Positions 1-8,776 of a stretch of DNA of 64,000 nucleotides are shown here, piece after piece. Numbering within the stretch: position 1 is the stretch's first letter; every line of letters starts with the position of its first letter. A program made the translations under genes and the position numbers. Source of the DNA: Roseiarcus sp049513815 (GTDB lineage Bacteria > Pseudomonadota > Alphaproteobacteria > Rhizobiales > Beijerinckiaceae); NCBI GenBank assembly GCA_049513815.1, contig JBEKVR010000002.1, positions 1 to 64,000 on the forward strand, written 5' to 3'. Under the pieces are notes generated by a model. The model saw nothing but the letters and a program-made list of their open reading frames with translations, searched no databases and was not told where the DNA came from.

Positions 1-133
1 TGACGTCAGCGCCGGGATCAGCAAGCGTTTCCTCGCCGCGCTCGGCGGCGCGCCACAGATGCGTCAGCGCCTCCGCCCGCCGGCTGCGGTCAAAGTCGTC
101 GAGCTGGCGCTCCAATTGCTCCCTCGCGATCAT
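1..133 (-). CDS. Partial N-terminus, possibly a PHP-domain protein
   Basis: Reading leftward from the ATG at 133, an open frame of 44 residues (begins MIAREQLERQLDDFDRS) runs off the left edge without a stop. It is charged and probably helical. The opening, ending GADV just before the edge, resembles the helical lead-in of some PHP-domain metal hydrolases, in which the first metal-binding HxH follows directly, but that motif would lie outside the window. The function is therefore a guess from the lead-in only. The gene lies on the same strand as the dehydrogenase complex genes, 110 bp beyond the end of the E3 gene. Confidence 0.35.
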   Translation of the reverse strand, partial: MIAREQLERQLDDFDRSRRAEALTHLWRAAERGEETLADPGADV

Positions 134-243
134 CGCCGTTCACCGCGCGACTGAGCGCGTCCTCCCGAAACCATAAGCCCCCGCTAAGCGAAGGCCGAAC
201 ATTGCCGCGCAGCGCCGATCATGGCGCCTCCGCTTCCTATCCG

Positions 244-1626
244 CTAGCGCCGGCGCGGCGCAGCATGGATGCTTTCGCCTCGCAACGCGTGGGCGGCCTC
301 CATCCAGGCTTCCGAAAACGTCGGGTGCGCGTGGATCGTTTCGCCGAGCTCGCGCGCGGTGAACTCGGCGCGGATCACCGTCGTGGCGGTCGCGATCAGC
401 TCCGTGGCGCGCGGCCCCACTGCCGCGGCGCCGAGCAATCGCTCGGATTCGGCGTCGGCGATCCACTTGACGAAGCCGGTCGTCTCGCCGGCGGCGAGGC
501 CCTTGCCGAGGCCGGAGAAGCGGAACTTGCCGGTCTTGATCGCGCGCTTCTGACCGGACGCGTCCGATTCGGTCAAGCCGACGGTCGCGACTTCGGGCGC
601 GGTGAAGATCACGTTGGGGACGAGCGTTTCGTGCCGGCGCGGCTTCCTTCCAACGGCGTTCTCCGCCGCGACGATCCCCTGCGCGGTGGCGAAATGGGCG
701 AGCTGGGTCTTGCCGGTGACGTCGCCGATGGCGAAAATCGTCGCCGCCTTGGTCCGGCAATAATCGTCGGCGTCGATGAAGCCGCGCGCGTTGGCCTCGA
801 GCCCGGCGGCGGCGAGGTTCAGGCCGTCGGTCACCGGCCGGCGGCCGACGGCGTTGAGCAGCAGGTCGGCCCGCAGCGTTTCGTCGCCGCAGCGGCCGCT
901 CACGCCGTTCGCGTCGGCGGCGATGTCGCCGAGCGGCTTGCCGGTCAGCACGCGGATTCCGAGCGCCTTTTCCATGTGCGTGCGGACCTCGCTGCGCAGG
1001 TCGGCGTCGAGCAGCATCAGGATGTCGGCGAGCAGCTCGACGATGGTCACCTTGACGCCGAGCATCGCCGCCATCGAAGCGATCTCGCAGCCGATGAACC
1101 CGCCGCCGAGCACAATCATTCTCTTCGGCAGCCGGTCGAGCGCGAGGAAGCCGCGGCTCTCGACAATCCGCTCGTGCGCGGGAATGAATCCGGGCGTCGC
1201 CGAGGTCGAGCCAGTGGCGATGATCGTCTTCTTCGCGCCGATCGTGAGATCGCCGTCGATGACGATCGTCTCGCGATCCTTGAACGCCGCCGTACCCGAG
1301 AACTGCTTGACGCCATTGGCGGTCAAGAGCTGCTTCACGCCGCCGCGAAGCTGGTCGACGACCTTGTCCTTGCGGCGGACCATCGCGGCGTAATCGAAGG
1401 TCGCGCCGCTGACCGAGACGCCGAACGCCGCGGCGTCGCGGACGTGGGCGAACGTCTCGGCCGACGCGATCAGCGTCTTGGTCGGGATGCAGCCGTAGTT
1501 CAGGCACGTCCCGCCGAAGCGTTCCCGCTCGACGATGGCGACCGACGCGCCAAGCTGCACGGCGCGGATGGCGGCGGGATAGCCGCCGGGTCCGGCGCCG
1601 ATGACTACGACGTCAAAGCGCTCCAT
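244..1626 (-). CDS. lpdA: Dihydrolipoyl dehydrogenase (E3)
   Basis: Flavoprotein that reoxidises the dihydrolipoyl arm of E2 with NAD+ in a 2-oxoacid dehydrogenase complex. At 460 residues it is full length. The FAD-binding GAGPGG lies at residues 10-15. The redox-active pair is C41/C46 in GGTCLNYGCIPTK. A second Rossmann motif (VLGGGFIGCE) binds NAD, and the C-terminal HPTFSE carries the catalytic His-Glu pair. The ATG at 1626 overlaps the end of the E2 gene by 22 bp, so E1, E2 and E3 form one leftward operon. The family assignment is secure. Which 2-oxoacid the complex uses is not shown by this subunit. Confidence 0.95.
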   Translation of the reverse strand: MERFDVVVIGAGPGGYPAAIRAVQLGASVAIVERERFGGTCLNYGCIPTKTLIASAETFAHVRDAAAFGVSVSGATFDYAAMVRRKDKVVDQLRGGVKQLLTANGVKQFSGTAAFKDRETIVIDGDLTIGAKKTIIATGSTSATPGFIPAHERIVESRGFLALDRLPKRMIVLGGGFIGCEIASMAAMLGVKVTIVELLADILMLLDADLRSEVRTHMEKALGIRVLTGKPLGDIAADANGVSGRCGDETLRADLLLNAVGRRPVTDGLNLAAAGLEANARGFIDADDYCRTKAATIFAIGDVTGKTQLAHFATAQGIVAAENAVGRKPRRHETLVPNVIFTAPEVATVGLTESDASGQKRAIKTGKFRFSGLGKGLAAGETTGFVKWIADAESERLLGAAAVGPRATELIATATTVIRAEFTARELGETIHAHPTFSEAWMEAAHALRGESIHAAPRRR

Positions 1627-2945
1627 AGTCCGTTATCCTCGAGCTTGGTCTTGATGCTGTTGACGAAGCGGGTCGCCGTCGCGCCGTCGATCAGGCGATG
1701 ATCGGACGACAGCGTCATCTTCATGATCGGCCTTGCGACGATCGCATCGTCGCGCACGACCGGCTTCTTGACGGTGCTGGACACCGCCAGAATCGCCGAT
1801 TCGCCGGGATTGATGATCGCCGTGAAGTTCTCGACGTCGAGCATGCCCATGTTCGAGATGGTGAACGTCGATCCGCTCATCTCGTCAGGCGCGAGGCCAC
1901 CGGCGCGCGCCTTGTCGACGAGCTGCTTGGCGCCCGCGCTGAGCTCCGCCATCGTCATCTCGTCGGCGTCGCGCACAACCGGGACGACCAGCCCTTGGTC
2001 GAGGTTGACCGCAATGCCCAGGTGCACGCGGCTATGCCAGCGGATGGTCTTGCCGTCGGTGGCGCTGTTGACCGCGGGGAATTCCTTCAGCGCCAGGACC
2101 GACGCCTGCGCGATGAAGTCGGTGACCGAATAGCGCGCTCCGGCGCCGTTGAGCCGTGCGCGATGGGCGAGCGCTTCCGTCATGTCGACTTCGACCGTGA
2201 CGTAGAAGTGCGGCGCGGTGACGACGCTCTGGGCCAGACGCTGGGCGATGACCTGCCGCATCTTGCTCATCGCCTTCGGCTTTTCAGCGACGGCGCGCTC
2301 GACGTCGGCGACTTCAATGCGCTTGCCCGCATTGTCGGCGCGGAGCGCGATAAGATCGAGGCCCTCCTTCGCCGCCAGCGCCTTGGCGGCGGGGCTGACG
2401 CGCAGGCTCGCGTAGTCGTTCGCCTCGAGATAGGCCTTCACGTCCTTTTCGACGATGCGGCCTTCGGGGCCGCTGCCGACGATGGCGTGCGGATCGATCA
2501 CGCTGTCCTTGGCGAGCGCCGCGGCGCGCGGGCTGATGCGAAAGCGCGCAGGCGCGGCCGGAGACGGCGCGGCGGGGGCGACAGCGGGAGCGAGCGCGGC
2601 GGCGATCGGCGCGGTGCCGCGGGCGGCTGGCTTGGCGGGCTTCGCCGCGGGCGGCGCGCTCGCTGGCGCCGGGCGCGCGGCGGCCGGCGTCGCCGGAATG
2701 GCCTCGCCCTTGGCGCCGAGATAGGCGACGACGCTCTGCACCGGGACGCTGACGCCGACGCCGACGACGATCTTGAGCAGCGTGCCTTCGCTGAAGCTCT
2801 CGACCTCCATGACCGATTTGTCGGTCTCGACCAGGAACAACACGTCGCCCTTGGCGACTGTGTCGCCCTCCTTCTTCAGCCACTCGACGATGGCGCTGTC
2901 TTCGGTCATCTGACCGAATTTGGGCATGACGATCGGGGTGACCAT
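1605..2945 (-). CDS. 2-Oxoacid dehydrogenase acyltransferase (E2) with two E3-binding domains
   Basis: Acyltransferase core of the complex, 446 residues. An N-terminal lipoyl domain (about 1-77) carries the lipoylated lysine K43 in ETDKS. An Ala/Pro-rich linker (about 85-135) follows. Two peripheral-subunit-binding-like segments then occur in tandem, at about 137-173 (RISPRAAALA...GRIVEKDV) and 183-219 (RVSPAAKALA...KRIEVADV). The C-terminal catalytic domain ends with DHRLIDG, which holds the active-site His and Asp. Most E2 proteins have one such binding domain, so the duplication is unusual. The gene is 8 bp downstream of E1. The acyl substrate (pyruvate, acetoin-type or branched chain) cannot be decided from the sequence. 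Confidence 0.93.
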   Translation of the reverse strand: MVTPIVMPKFGQMTEDSAIVEWLKKEGDTVAKGDVLFLVETDKSVMEVESFSEGTLLKIVVGVGVSVPVQSVVAYLGAKGEAIPATPAAARPAPASAPPAAKPAKPAARGTAPIAAALAPAVAPAAPSPAAPARFRISPRAAALAKDSVIDPHAIVGSGPEGRIVEKDVKAYLEANDYASLRVSPAAKALAAKEGLDLIALRADNAGKRIEVADVERAVAEKPKAMSKMRQVIAQRLAQSVVTAPHFYVTVEVDMTEALAHRARLNGAGARYSVTDFIAQASVLALKEFPAVNSATDGKTIRWHSRVHLGIAVNLDQGLVVPVVRDADEMTMAELSAGAKQLVDKARAGGLAPDEMSGSTFTISNMGMLDVENFTAIINPGESAILAVSSTVKKPVVRDDAIVARPIMKMTLSSDHRLIDGATATRFVNSIKTKLEDNGLWSALTS

Positions 2946-2953
2946 GGCGCGGC

Positions 2954-5257
2954 CTACAGGATCGAGCGAGCGGCGGCGATCAGATCATCGACGCTGGGCA
3001 GGAACGCCTGTTCCAGCACATACGCCTGCGGCGCGATGCCGTTCTTGGCGCCGACGCGCAGAACCGGCGCGTCGAGATAGTCGAACGCCATCTGCTGCAC
3101 CGTCGAGGCTATCTCGCCGGTGAAGCTACCGATGTGAACGGCGGCGCTGGCGACGACGCAGCGTCCCGTCTTCTGCACCGAGCGGATCACGGTCTCGATG
3201 TCGAGCGGCACCAGGCTGCGCAGATCGATGACTTCCGCCTCGATATTGCTCTCCGCGGCGAGCCGTTCGGCCGCCTTCAGGCAATCATGAACCACCGGGC
3301 CCCAACTGACGAACGTGATGTCGCCGCCTTCGCGCTTCACGTCGGCGACGCCGAGCGGAATGAGATGCTCACCCTCGGGAACCGGACCCTTCGCGCCGTA
3401 GAGCAACTGCGACTCGATGAACAGAACCGGGTTGTTGTCGCGAATGGCCGACTTCAGCAGACCCTTCGCGTCAGCCGGCGTCGACGGATAGATCACGTAC
3501 AGACCGGGGATATGGCAGAACATCGACTCAAGCGTCTGCGAATGCTGCCCGCCGTAACCCTTGCCGCCGCCAGCCGAAGCGCGGATGACCAGCGGCACTT
3601 CGGTCTGCGCGCCGCTCATATAATGCCACTTGGCGGCCTGATTGCTGATCTGGTCCGACGACATCAACGCGAAGTCGAAATACATCAGTTCGACCACCGG
3701 CCTTAAGCCGCGCATCGCCGCGCCGCAGGCGGTGCCGCAAATGCAGGCTTCGCTGATCGGCGTATTGAAGACGCGATGGCGGCCGAAGGTCTCCAGCAGG
3801 CCCTTCGTCACCTTGAACGCGCCGCCGTAGTCGGCGACATCCTCGCCGTAGAACACGACGCGATTGTCGCGCGTCATCTCTTCGGCGAGCGCCTCGCGCA
3901 GCGCATCCTTGTAGGTGATCTCGCCCTTGGCGCGCTTCGACTTGGGCGCCGGCGCGTAGGTCTCGACCTTGGCGAATTGCGGCGGAACGACCTCGCTCTT
4001 TGTGTCCGTATACATGAAAGTGAGGACGTCCTTGACGTCGGGGTCGGCGGCGTCGGCGGCGCGCTTGGCGGCGCGCGCGTTGCGGTCGGCGACGCGCTGC
4101 GTCACCGCTTCGATTCCCTCGGCGTCGAGCACGCCGGCGGCGATCAATTCCTTCTTGTAGGCCTCGATCGGGTCGACCGCCTTCCAGGCCGCCTCCTCTT
4201 CCTTGGTGCGATATTCGTTGCGCGGATCGCTCAACGAGTGGCCCCAGTAGCGATAGCAGTCGGCCTCGATCAGGACCGGACCTTTGCCCTCGCGGCACAG
4301 CTTCGCGCCTCGCAACACTGCGTCGCGCACGGCCAGGGCGTTCATGCCGTTGACGACCTCGGCGTGCATCCGGTTGTCGGCGAAACCCGCGGCGCGCTGC
4401 GCCAGGCGGCTCACGCCCGATACTTCGTCGTCGGCGCGACCCGTCATGCCGTAATGGTTGTTGCAGACCAGGAAGATGATCGGCAGGCCGAAGGCGCGCC
4501 CATTGGCGTAGTGGTTGGTGAACTGGGACTGGGCGGCGAAATTCAACGATTCGAGCACGACGCCGTTGGCGTAAGCGCCGTCGCCGGCGAAGCAGCACAC
4601 CACGCCGCCGTCGGCGAAGTAGCGGCTGGCCAAGGCTGCGCCGGTGGCGATCGGCACGCCGCCGCCGACGATGGCGTTGGCGCCGAGATGGCCGACGGAA
4701 AAGTCGGCGATGTGCATCGAGCCGCCGCGCCCGCGACAATACCCTTCGTCCTTGCCGAACAGCTCGCCGATCGTTCGGTAGACATGCTGCTCCAGCGCCG
4801 CCTCGAGCAGCTCCTCGCGGCTGTTGGCGCGGCAACCCGGCACGCGCCCGCGCAGGGTCTCTTCGTCCATCGCGCGCAAGGCGACCGTCCCCTTGGCCAG
4901 ACTTTCGCCGTGGCCGCGATGGGTGCTGGTGATGTTGTCGGCGATGCGCAGCGCCGAGCAGGCGCCGGCGGCCGTTCCTTCCTGGCCGACCGAGACATGC
5001 GTCGGGCCGCGATAATTGTAATCGCGAATGGGATCGTAAGCGCCGGAACGCAGCTTGACGATCATCTCCTCGAATTCGCGGATGACAAGCATGTCTTCGA
5101 GGATCGCGATCGCTTCCGCCGAGGTCAGCGAATTGGACGCGAGCTCCGATCGAAGGCTGCCCTGAAAGCTGTAAGCGGGGATCTTGCCGCAATCGATCAC
5201 GAACGGATCGAACCGAGGCCGCATGTCGCTCAAAAACGTGCCAGGCTCGGTCGACAT
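2954..5257 (-). CDS. Fused 2-oxoacid dehydrogenase E1 alpha-beta subunit
   Basis: Thiamin-diphosphate decarboxylase component with E1 alpha (about 1-400) and E1 beta (about 425-767) joined in one 767-residue chain. The ThDP/Mg motif begins at GDG (225-227) and closes with NN (266-267). The beta half has the usual GEDVADYGGAF and PISEA segments. An extra stretch of roughly 40 residues (about 127-163) interrupts the alpha half before GYCRGRGGSMH, compared with ordinary E1 alpha. E2 and E3 follow within 8 bp or with overlap. Fused E1 chains are known but less common than separate subunits. The substrate is unassigned. The sugar-catabolic neighbours make a C3 or C4 oxoacid from sugar breakdown a reasonable guess. 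Confidence 0.9.
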   Translation of the reverse strand: MSTEPGTFLSDMRPRFDPFVIDCGKIPAYSFQGSLRSELASNSLTSAEAIAILEDMLVIREFEEMIVKLRSGAYDPIRDYNYRGPTHVSVGQEGTAAGACSALRIADNITSTHRGHGESLAKGTVALRAMDEETLRGRVPGCRANSREELLEAALEQHVYRTIGELFGKDEGYCRGRGGSMHIADFSVGHLGANAIVGGGVPIATGAALASRYFADGGVVCCFAGDGAYANGVVLESLNFAAQSQFTNHYANGRAFGLPIIFLVCNNHYGMTGRADDEVSGVSRLAQRAAGFADNRMHAEVVNGMNALAVRDAVLRGAKLCREGKGPVLIEADCYRYWGHSLSDPRNEYRTKEEEAAWKAVDPIEAYKKELIAAGVLDAEGIEAVTQRVADRNARAAKRAADAADPDVKDVLTFMYTDTKSEVVPPQFAKVETYAPAPKSKRAKGEITYKDALREALAEEMTRDNRVVFYGEDVADYGGAFKVTKGLLETFGRHRVFNTPISEACICGTACGAAMRGLRPVVELMYFDFALMSSDQISNQAAKWHYMSGAQTEVPLVIRASAGGGKGYGGQHSQTLESMFCHIPGLYVIYPSTPADAKGLLKSAIRDNNPVLFIESQLLYGAKGPVPEGEHLIPLGVADVKREGGDITFVSWGPVVHDCLKAAERLAAESNIEAEVIDLRSLVPLDIETVIRSVQKTGRCVVASAAVHIGSFTGEIASTVQQMAFDYLDAPVLRVGAKNGIAPQAYVLEQAFLPSVDDLIAAARSIL

Positions 5258-5316
5258 CTTGTAGCTCTTTCTTTGTTGCAGGCCCGCGCGACTGGCACGA
5301 CGGATCCTCCCCGTCC

Positions 5317-5341
5317 TTTGTGACAGACGTTACCGCACAAA
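5317..5341. promoter_or_regulatory. Inverted repeat upstream of the E1 gene
   Basis: TTTGTG at 5317-5322 and CACAAA at 5336-5341 are exact inverted arms around a 13-bp centre, which itself has a weaker GTGAC/GTTAC symmetry. The site lies 60 bp upstream of the E1 start, within the 307-bp divergent gap (5258-5564) shared with the aldo/keto reductase. It is a plausible operator for the dehydrogenase operon. No regulator can be named, and arms of this length can occur by chance. Nothing else in the gap was recognised. Confidence 0.35.
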
Positions 5342-5564
5342 CATGCCAGACCTCTTGCTGTACATCAATTCCCTATCGTGGCGTTTTGTTCACTTTTTCC
5401 GAGGACCCCGCCAGCGGACCTGGCGGAGGGGAGGGAGGGGTCCGCGGCGGCGGCAAGGCGCCCGAAGGGCGCGAAGATCGCCCGCACGGTCAAAAAACAC
5501 GCGACGATGAAGTTAGTTAGGCGCTTCCCGTATGCTGCGGCCGCCGGCCAAAGGGGGAGGGACG

Positions 5565-6538
5565 ATGATAGAGACGCTCATGCCGAAGGTTCGTCTCGGA
5601 CGCACGGACCTGATGGTGTCGCCGATCTGCTTTGGCACGTCGGGGCTCGGTGACATGCCAGCCGCCTTTGGCTACAGCGTCTCGGTCGAGCGCGCGGCGG
5701 CGACGGTGAACGCAATTCTCGACGGGCCGACCAACTTCATCGACTCGGCGCGCATCTGCGGCGAAGGGCGCAGCGAGGAGCGCCTCGGCGCCGTGCTTCG
5801 CGAACGCGGCGGCCTGCCCGCCGGCTTCGTGCTCTCGACCAAGATCGATCGCGATCCCGACACGGGCGTCTTCGACGCCGCGCAGGCGCGCCGCTCGCTC
5901 GAGACGAGTCTCAGGATCCTCGCGCGCGAACGTTTCGATCTCCTCTACCTGCACGACATTGAGCACGCGCGCTCGCCGAGGCGATGAGCCGTGACGGCGC
6001 GCTCGGCGAACTGTTCCGCATCAAGGAGGAAGGCTTGGCCAAAGCCGTCGGCCTCGCCGCCGGCAAGGTCGACATGATGATTCCGCTGCTTCGCGATTGG
6101 GATTTTGACGCGGTAATGACTCACAATCGGTTCACGCTGGTCAACCGCAACGCCGAGCCGTTGCTCGATCTCGCAATGGCGAAGGGGATCGCGGTGATGA
6201 ACGCCGCCCCCTACGCTAGCGGCGTCCTCGCCAAGGGCTCGGTCGCCTATCCGCATTACGCCTATCAGGAAGCGGACGACGCCGCGCTCGCGCCGATCCG
6301 CCGCATCGAGGCGATCGCCGCGCGCCACCACGTTCCGCTTGGCGCGGCGGCGCTGCAGTTCTCGCTGCGCGACAAGCGCATCACTTCGACGGTGTGCGGC
6401 GTCACCAAGCCAGAGCGGGTGAAGGAGACGCTGGACTGGGCGCGGTTGCCGATTCCCGAGGCGTTCTGGCAGGAAGTCGCGAGCCTTCCGTTCGCCACCG
6501 ACGACCCGGAGGCGACCCGCACACACCAGAAGGCGTAG
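5565..6538 (+). pseudogene. Aldo/keto reductase of the D-threo-aldose dehydrogenase type, frameshifted
   Basis: The ATG at 5565 follows a good ribosome site (GGGGGAGG, 5553-5560). The first frame encodes about 140 residues of an aldo/keto reductase (LGRTDLMVSPICFGTSGLGD...) and stops at 5987. The rest of the protein (GALGELFRIKEEGL...) continues in another frame to 6538. One missing G near 5975-5981 would restore a single chain of about 325 residues. The catalytic Tyr expected five residues after D60 is Cys65 (SARICG rather than ARNYG); the Lys (VLSTK) and His (LYLHD) of the tetrad remain. Relatives oxidise L-fucose or similar aldoses, which fits the neighbours. Frameshift plus lost Tyr argue for real decay rather than a read error, though one indel alone could be an error. 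Confidence 0.8.
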
Positions 6539-6636
6539 AGCAGACAACGGCGCGCTCCGCGAAGCCGGAGGGCAACAAGAAAACGCCGGGCGCGTCGCGC
6601 GCTATCTCTCGCGCGCGCCTCGGCGAAAGAAATCGA

Positions 6637-6656
6637 GGAAGGGCGCGAGCCCTTCC
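6637..6656 (-). terminator. Probable terminator of the fucose ABC operon
   Basis: A perfect 8-bp stem (GGAAGGGC / GCCCTTCC) with a GCGA loop lies between two converging genes. Read leftward, the stem is followed by a T-rich stretch (TCGATTTCTTTC), so it fits a terminator for the leftward ABC operon. It may also stop the rightward reductase gene. Confidence 0.6.
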
Positions 6657-6673
6657 CCGATCCGGGGAGGCTC

Positions 6674-7615
6674 TCAGTCGTAAAGGACCGCGGCGATCTT
6701 GGGATCGTCGATGTTGGTCTTGTCGTACCAGTAGAAGCCGGTGTCGGTCACCGTCGGCAGCTTCTCGCCCTTCAAGGCCTTGACGGCCGAGTCGACCGTG
6801 CAGGCGCCAATGCCAACCGGGTTCTGGGTGATCGCGCCAGCCATCAGGCCGGAGCGGATCTCGTCCTTCTGCTCCTTGCCCGAGTCGAAGCCGATCAGCA
6901 CGAGCTTCCTGCCGGATTCCTTGACGCCGATCGCCGCGCCCTCGGCCGAGCCTTCGTTGGCGCCGAAGATGCCCTTGAGGTTCGGGTGCGCTTCGATATC
7001 CGCCTTGGCGATCTCGGCCGACTTCAAGTGGTCGCCGGCGCCGTACTGGACGCTGACGATCTTGATGTTGGGATGCTTGTCCTTCATCTCGTTGAGGAAG
7101 CCGTCGCGGCGGTCGATGCCGGTGCGGCTCGTCTGGTCGTGCACGATAACGGCGACCTCGCCGGTATCGCCGATCAATTCGGCCATCTTGTCGGCGGCCA
7201 CGCCAGCGGCCGCCACGCTATCCGTCCGGCAAGTCGTCAGCGGGATGTCGCTGTCGACGCCCGAGTCGAAGGCGATGACCGGGATGTTTTCCGCCTTCGC
7301 CTTCTGCAGAAGCGGGATCGCCGCCTTGCTGTCGAGCGCCGCGAAGCCGATCGCGTTCGGGTGCTTGGCGAGGTCGGCCGAGAGCATGTCGATTTGCTTG
7401 TCGACCATCGCCTCGCTCTCCGGGCCCTCGAAGGTGATCCGGACGTTGTCCTTCTTCGCCGCCTGTTCGGCGCCGAGCTTCACGGCCTGCCAGAACTGGT
7501 GCTGGAAGCCCTTGGAGACGAGGGGGATATAGGGCTCATCGGCGCGAGCGCTCGCCGAGAGTCCGATCGCCGTCAGGGCGCCGAGCGCCACGCCCAATTG
7601 CCATTTCTTCAACAT
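6674..7615 (-). CDS. Ribose-type sugar ABC transporter substrate-binding protein
   Basis: Periplasmic binding protein of the Peripla_BP_4 (RbsB-like) family, 313 residues, full length. A cleavable signal peptide (MLKKWQLGVALGALTAIGL, cut after ASARA) precedes the mature protein. The ligand pocket is suggested by AFDSGVDSDIP, DRRDGF and GFDSGKEQ. The start ATG has a GGAGGA ribosome site. The permease and ATPase genes lie upstream on the same strand and L-fucose isomerase beyond them, so L-fucose or a related 6-deoxy or pentose sugar is a likely cargo. No damage is seen in this gene, unlike the ATPase of the same system. Confidence 0.88.
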   Translation of the reverse strand: MLKKWQLGVALGALTAIGLSASARADEPYIPLVSKGFQHQFWQAVKLGAEQAAKKDNVRITFEGPESEAMVDKQIDMLSADLAKHPNAIGFAALDSKAAIPLLQKAKAENIPVIAFDSGVDSDIPLTTCRTDSVAAAGVAADKMAELIGDTGEVAVIVHDQTSRTGIDRRDGFLNEMKDKHPNIKIVSVQYGAGDHLKSAEIAKADIEAHPNLKGIFGANEGSAEGAAIGVKESGRKLVLIGFDSGKEQKDEIRSGLMAGAITQNPVGIGACTVDSAVKALKGEKLPTVTDTGFYWYDKTNIDDPKIAAVLYD

Positions 7616-7732
7616 GATTGTTCCTCCGCTGTGGCAGTCGTTTCCATTCCCGTTTTTCCGCCTCGCTTTTCCGCCGGGCGGTGGCGGTCTTCGTCGCTTC
7701 TTTCCCTCCTTCGAAAATGACGCCTCGCTTTC

Positions 7733-8773
7733 TTACCCGCGCTTACGGCGCAAGATGTCGGTGTAGACGGCGAGGATGATGATGACGCCGGTCACGACCG
7801 TCTGCCATTCCTGCGCGACGGAAAGAATGCGCAGGCCGTTGGTGAGCACGCTCATGATGAACGCGCCGATGATGGTGCCGAGGATCGATCCCGTTCCTCC
7901 GCTCAAGGACGTGCCGCCGATCACGACCGCGGCGATCGCTTCGAGCTCGTAGCCCTGGCCGAGCGCGGGCTGGGCGGAATTGAGACGCGACGCGATAATC
8001 AGGCCCGCGACGCCACAGATCGAACCGCAAAGGCTGTAGATGCCGATTTTCCACAGGTCGACGTTGACGCCGCATAGACGCACCGCCTCCTCGTTGCTGC
8101 CAAGCACGTAGGTGTAGCGCCCGAACAAGGTGCGATTGAGCACGAACGCGGCCACGGTCGCGATCACAAACAGGATCAGCACGCCGTTGGGGATGGGCAC
8201 GCTCGGCACGACGTCGCCGATCAGCGAGGCCTGCGAGATCATGTAGAAGTTAGGCGTGTCGTTGAAGTAGATCGGCTTCACGCCCGAAACGATGAGGGAG
8301 AGGCCCTTGATCAGCCACATCATGCCGAGCGTGGCGATGAAGGGCGGAATTTTTAGCTTTGCGATGAGGGAGCCGGAGATCGCGCCGCTGAGCGCGCCGG
8401 TGCCGATCGCGGCGAGGACCCCGGTCCACATCGGCAGATGCCAATCGGTCAGGAACACGCCGCACATCACCGCGCAGAAGGTCATCAGCGTGCCGACTGA
8501 AAGATCGATGCCGGCGCTGATGATGACGAAGGTGCTTGCGACGCCCAGCACGCCGTTGACCGCCGTCGCCTGCAGGATGCCGAGGAGGTTGTCCATCTGG
8601 GCGAAGGCGGGCGAGGCGAAGCTGAAGAAGACGAGGAGCAGAATGAGGCTCGTAAAGGCGAGCAGCTTATGCCGGGCCTGCGCCCCGAAGAAGCGGTTGA
8701 GTCCGGGCTCGCTCGCGGGCGTGCGGGCCTTCGCGACGACGCGTTCGGTGGAGGTGACCGTGTTCGGTTCCAT
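7733..8773 (-). CDS. Ribose-type sugar ABC transporter permease
   Basis: Inner-membrane permease of the RbsC/AraH (BPD_transp_2) family, 346 residues. A cytoplasmic N-terminal tail of about 35 residues is followed by eight to ten hydrophobic segments. The family signatures ISAGIDLSVG (about 85-95) and AAVVIGGTSLSGG near the C-terminus are both intact. It starts 3 bp after the end of the ATPase gene, so the two are co-translated. The binding-protein gene follows after 117 bp. The protein appears complete. Whether it can be energised depends on the altered ATPase upstream or on a shared ATPase elsewhere. Confidence 0.88.
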   Translation of the reverse strand: MEPNTVTSTERVVAKARTPASEPGLNRFFGAQARHKLLAFTSLILLLVFFSFASPAFAQMDNLLGILQATAVNGVLGVASTFVIISAGIDLSVGTLMTFCAVMCGVFLTDWHLPMWTGVLAAIGTGALSGAISGSLIAKLKIPPFIATLGMMWLIKGLSLIVSGVKPIYFNDTPNFYMISQASLIGDVVPSVPIPNGVLILFVIATVAAFVLNRTLFGRYTYVLGSNEEAVRLCGVNVDLWKIGIYSLCGSICGVAGLIIASRLNSAQPALGQGYELEAIAAVVIGGTSLSGGTGSILGTIIGAFIMSVLTNGLRILSVAQEWQTVVTGVIIILAVYTDILRRKRG

Positions 8774-8776
8774 GCT

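Noticed and set aside
140..1507. Long arginine-rich leftward frame
   Set aside because: It overlies the E3 gene in another frame and has the Arg-rich composition typical of GC-rich shadow frames.
202..1701. 499-codon rightward frame
   Set aside because: Antisense shadow of the E3 gene; no ribosome site or family match.
5340..5364. Possible extra ATACCTCTTGT-type box near 5348
   Set aside because: Only ACCTCTTG matches, there is no partner box 31 bp away, and the surroundings differ from the two true pairs.
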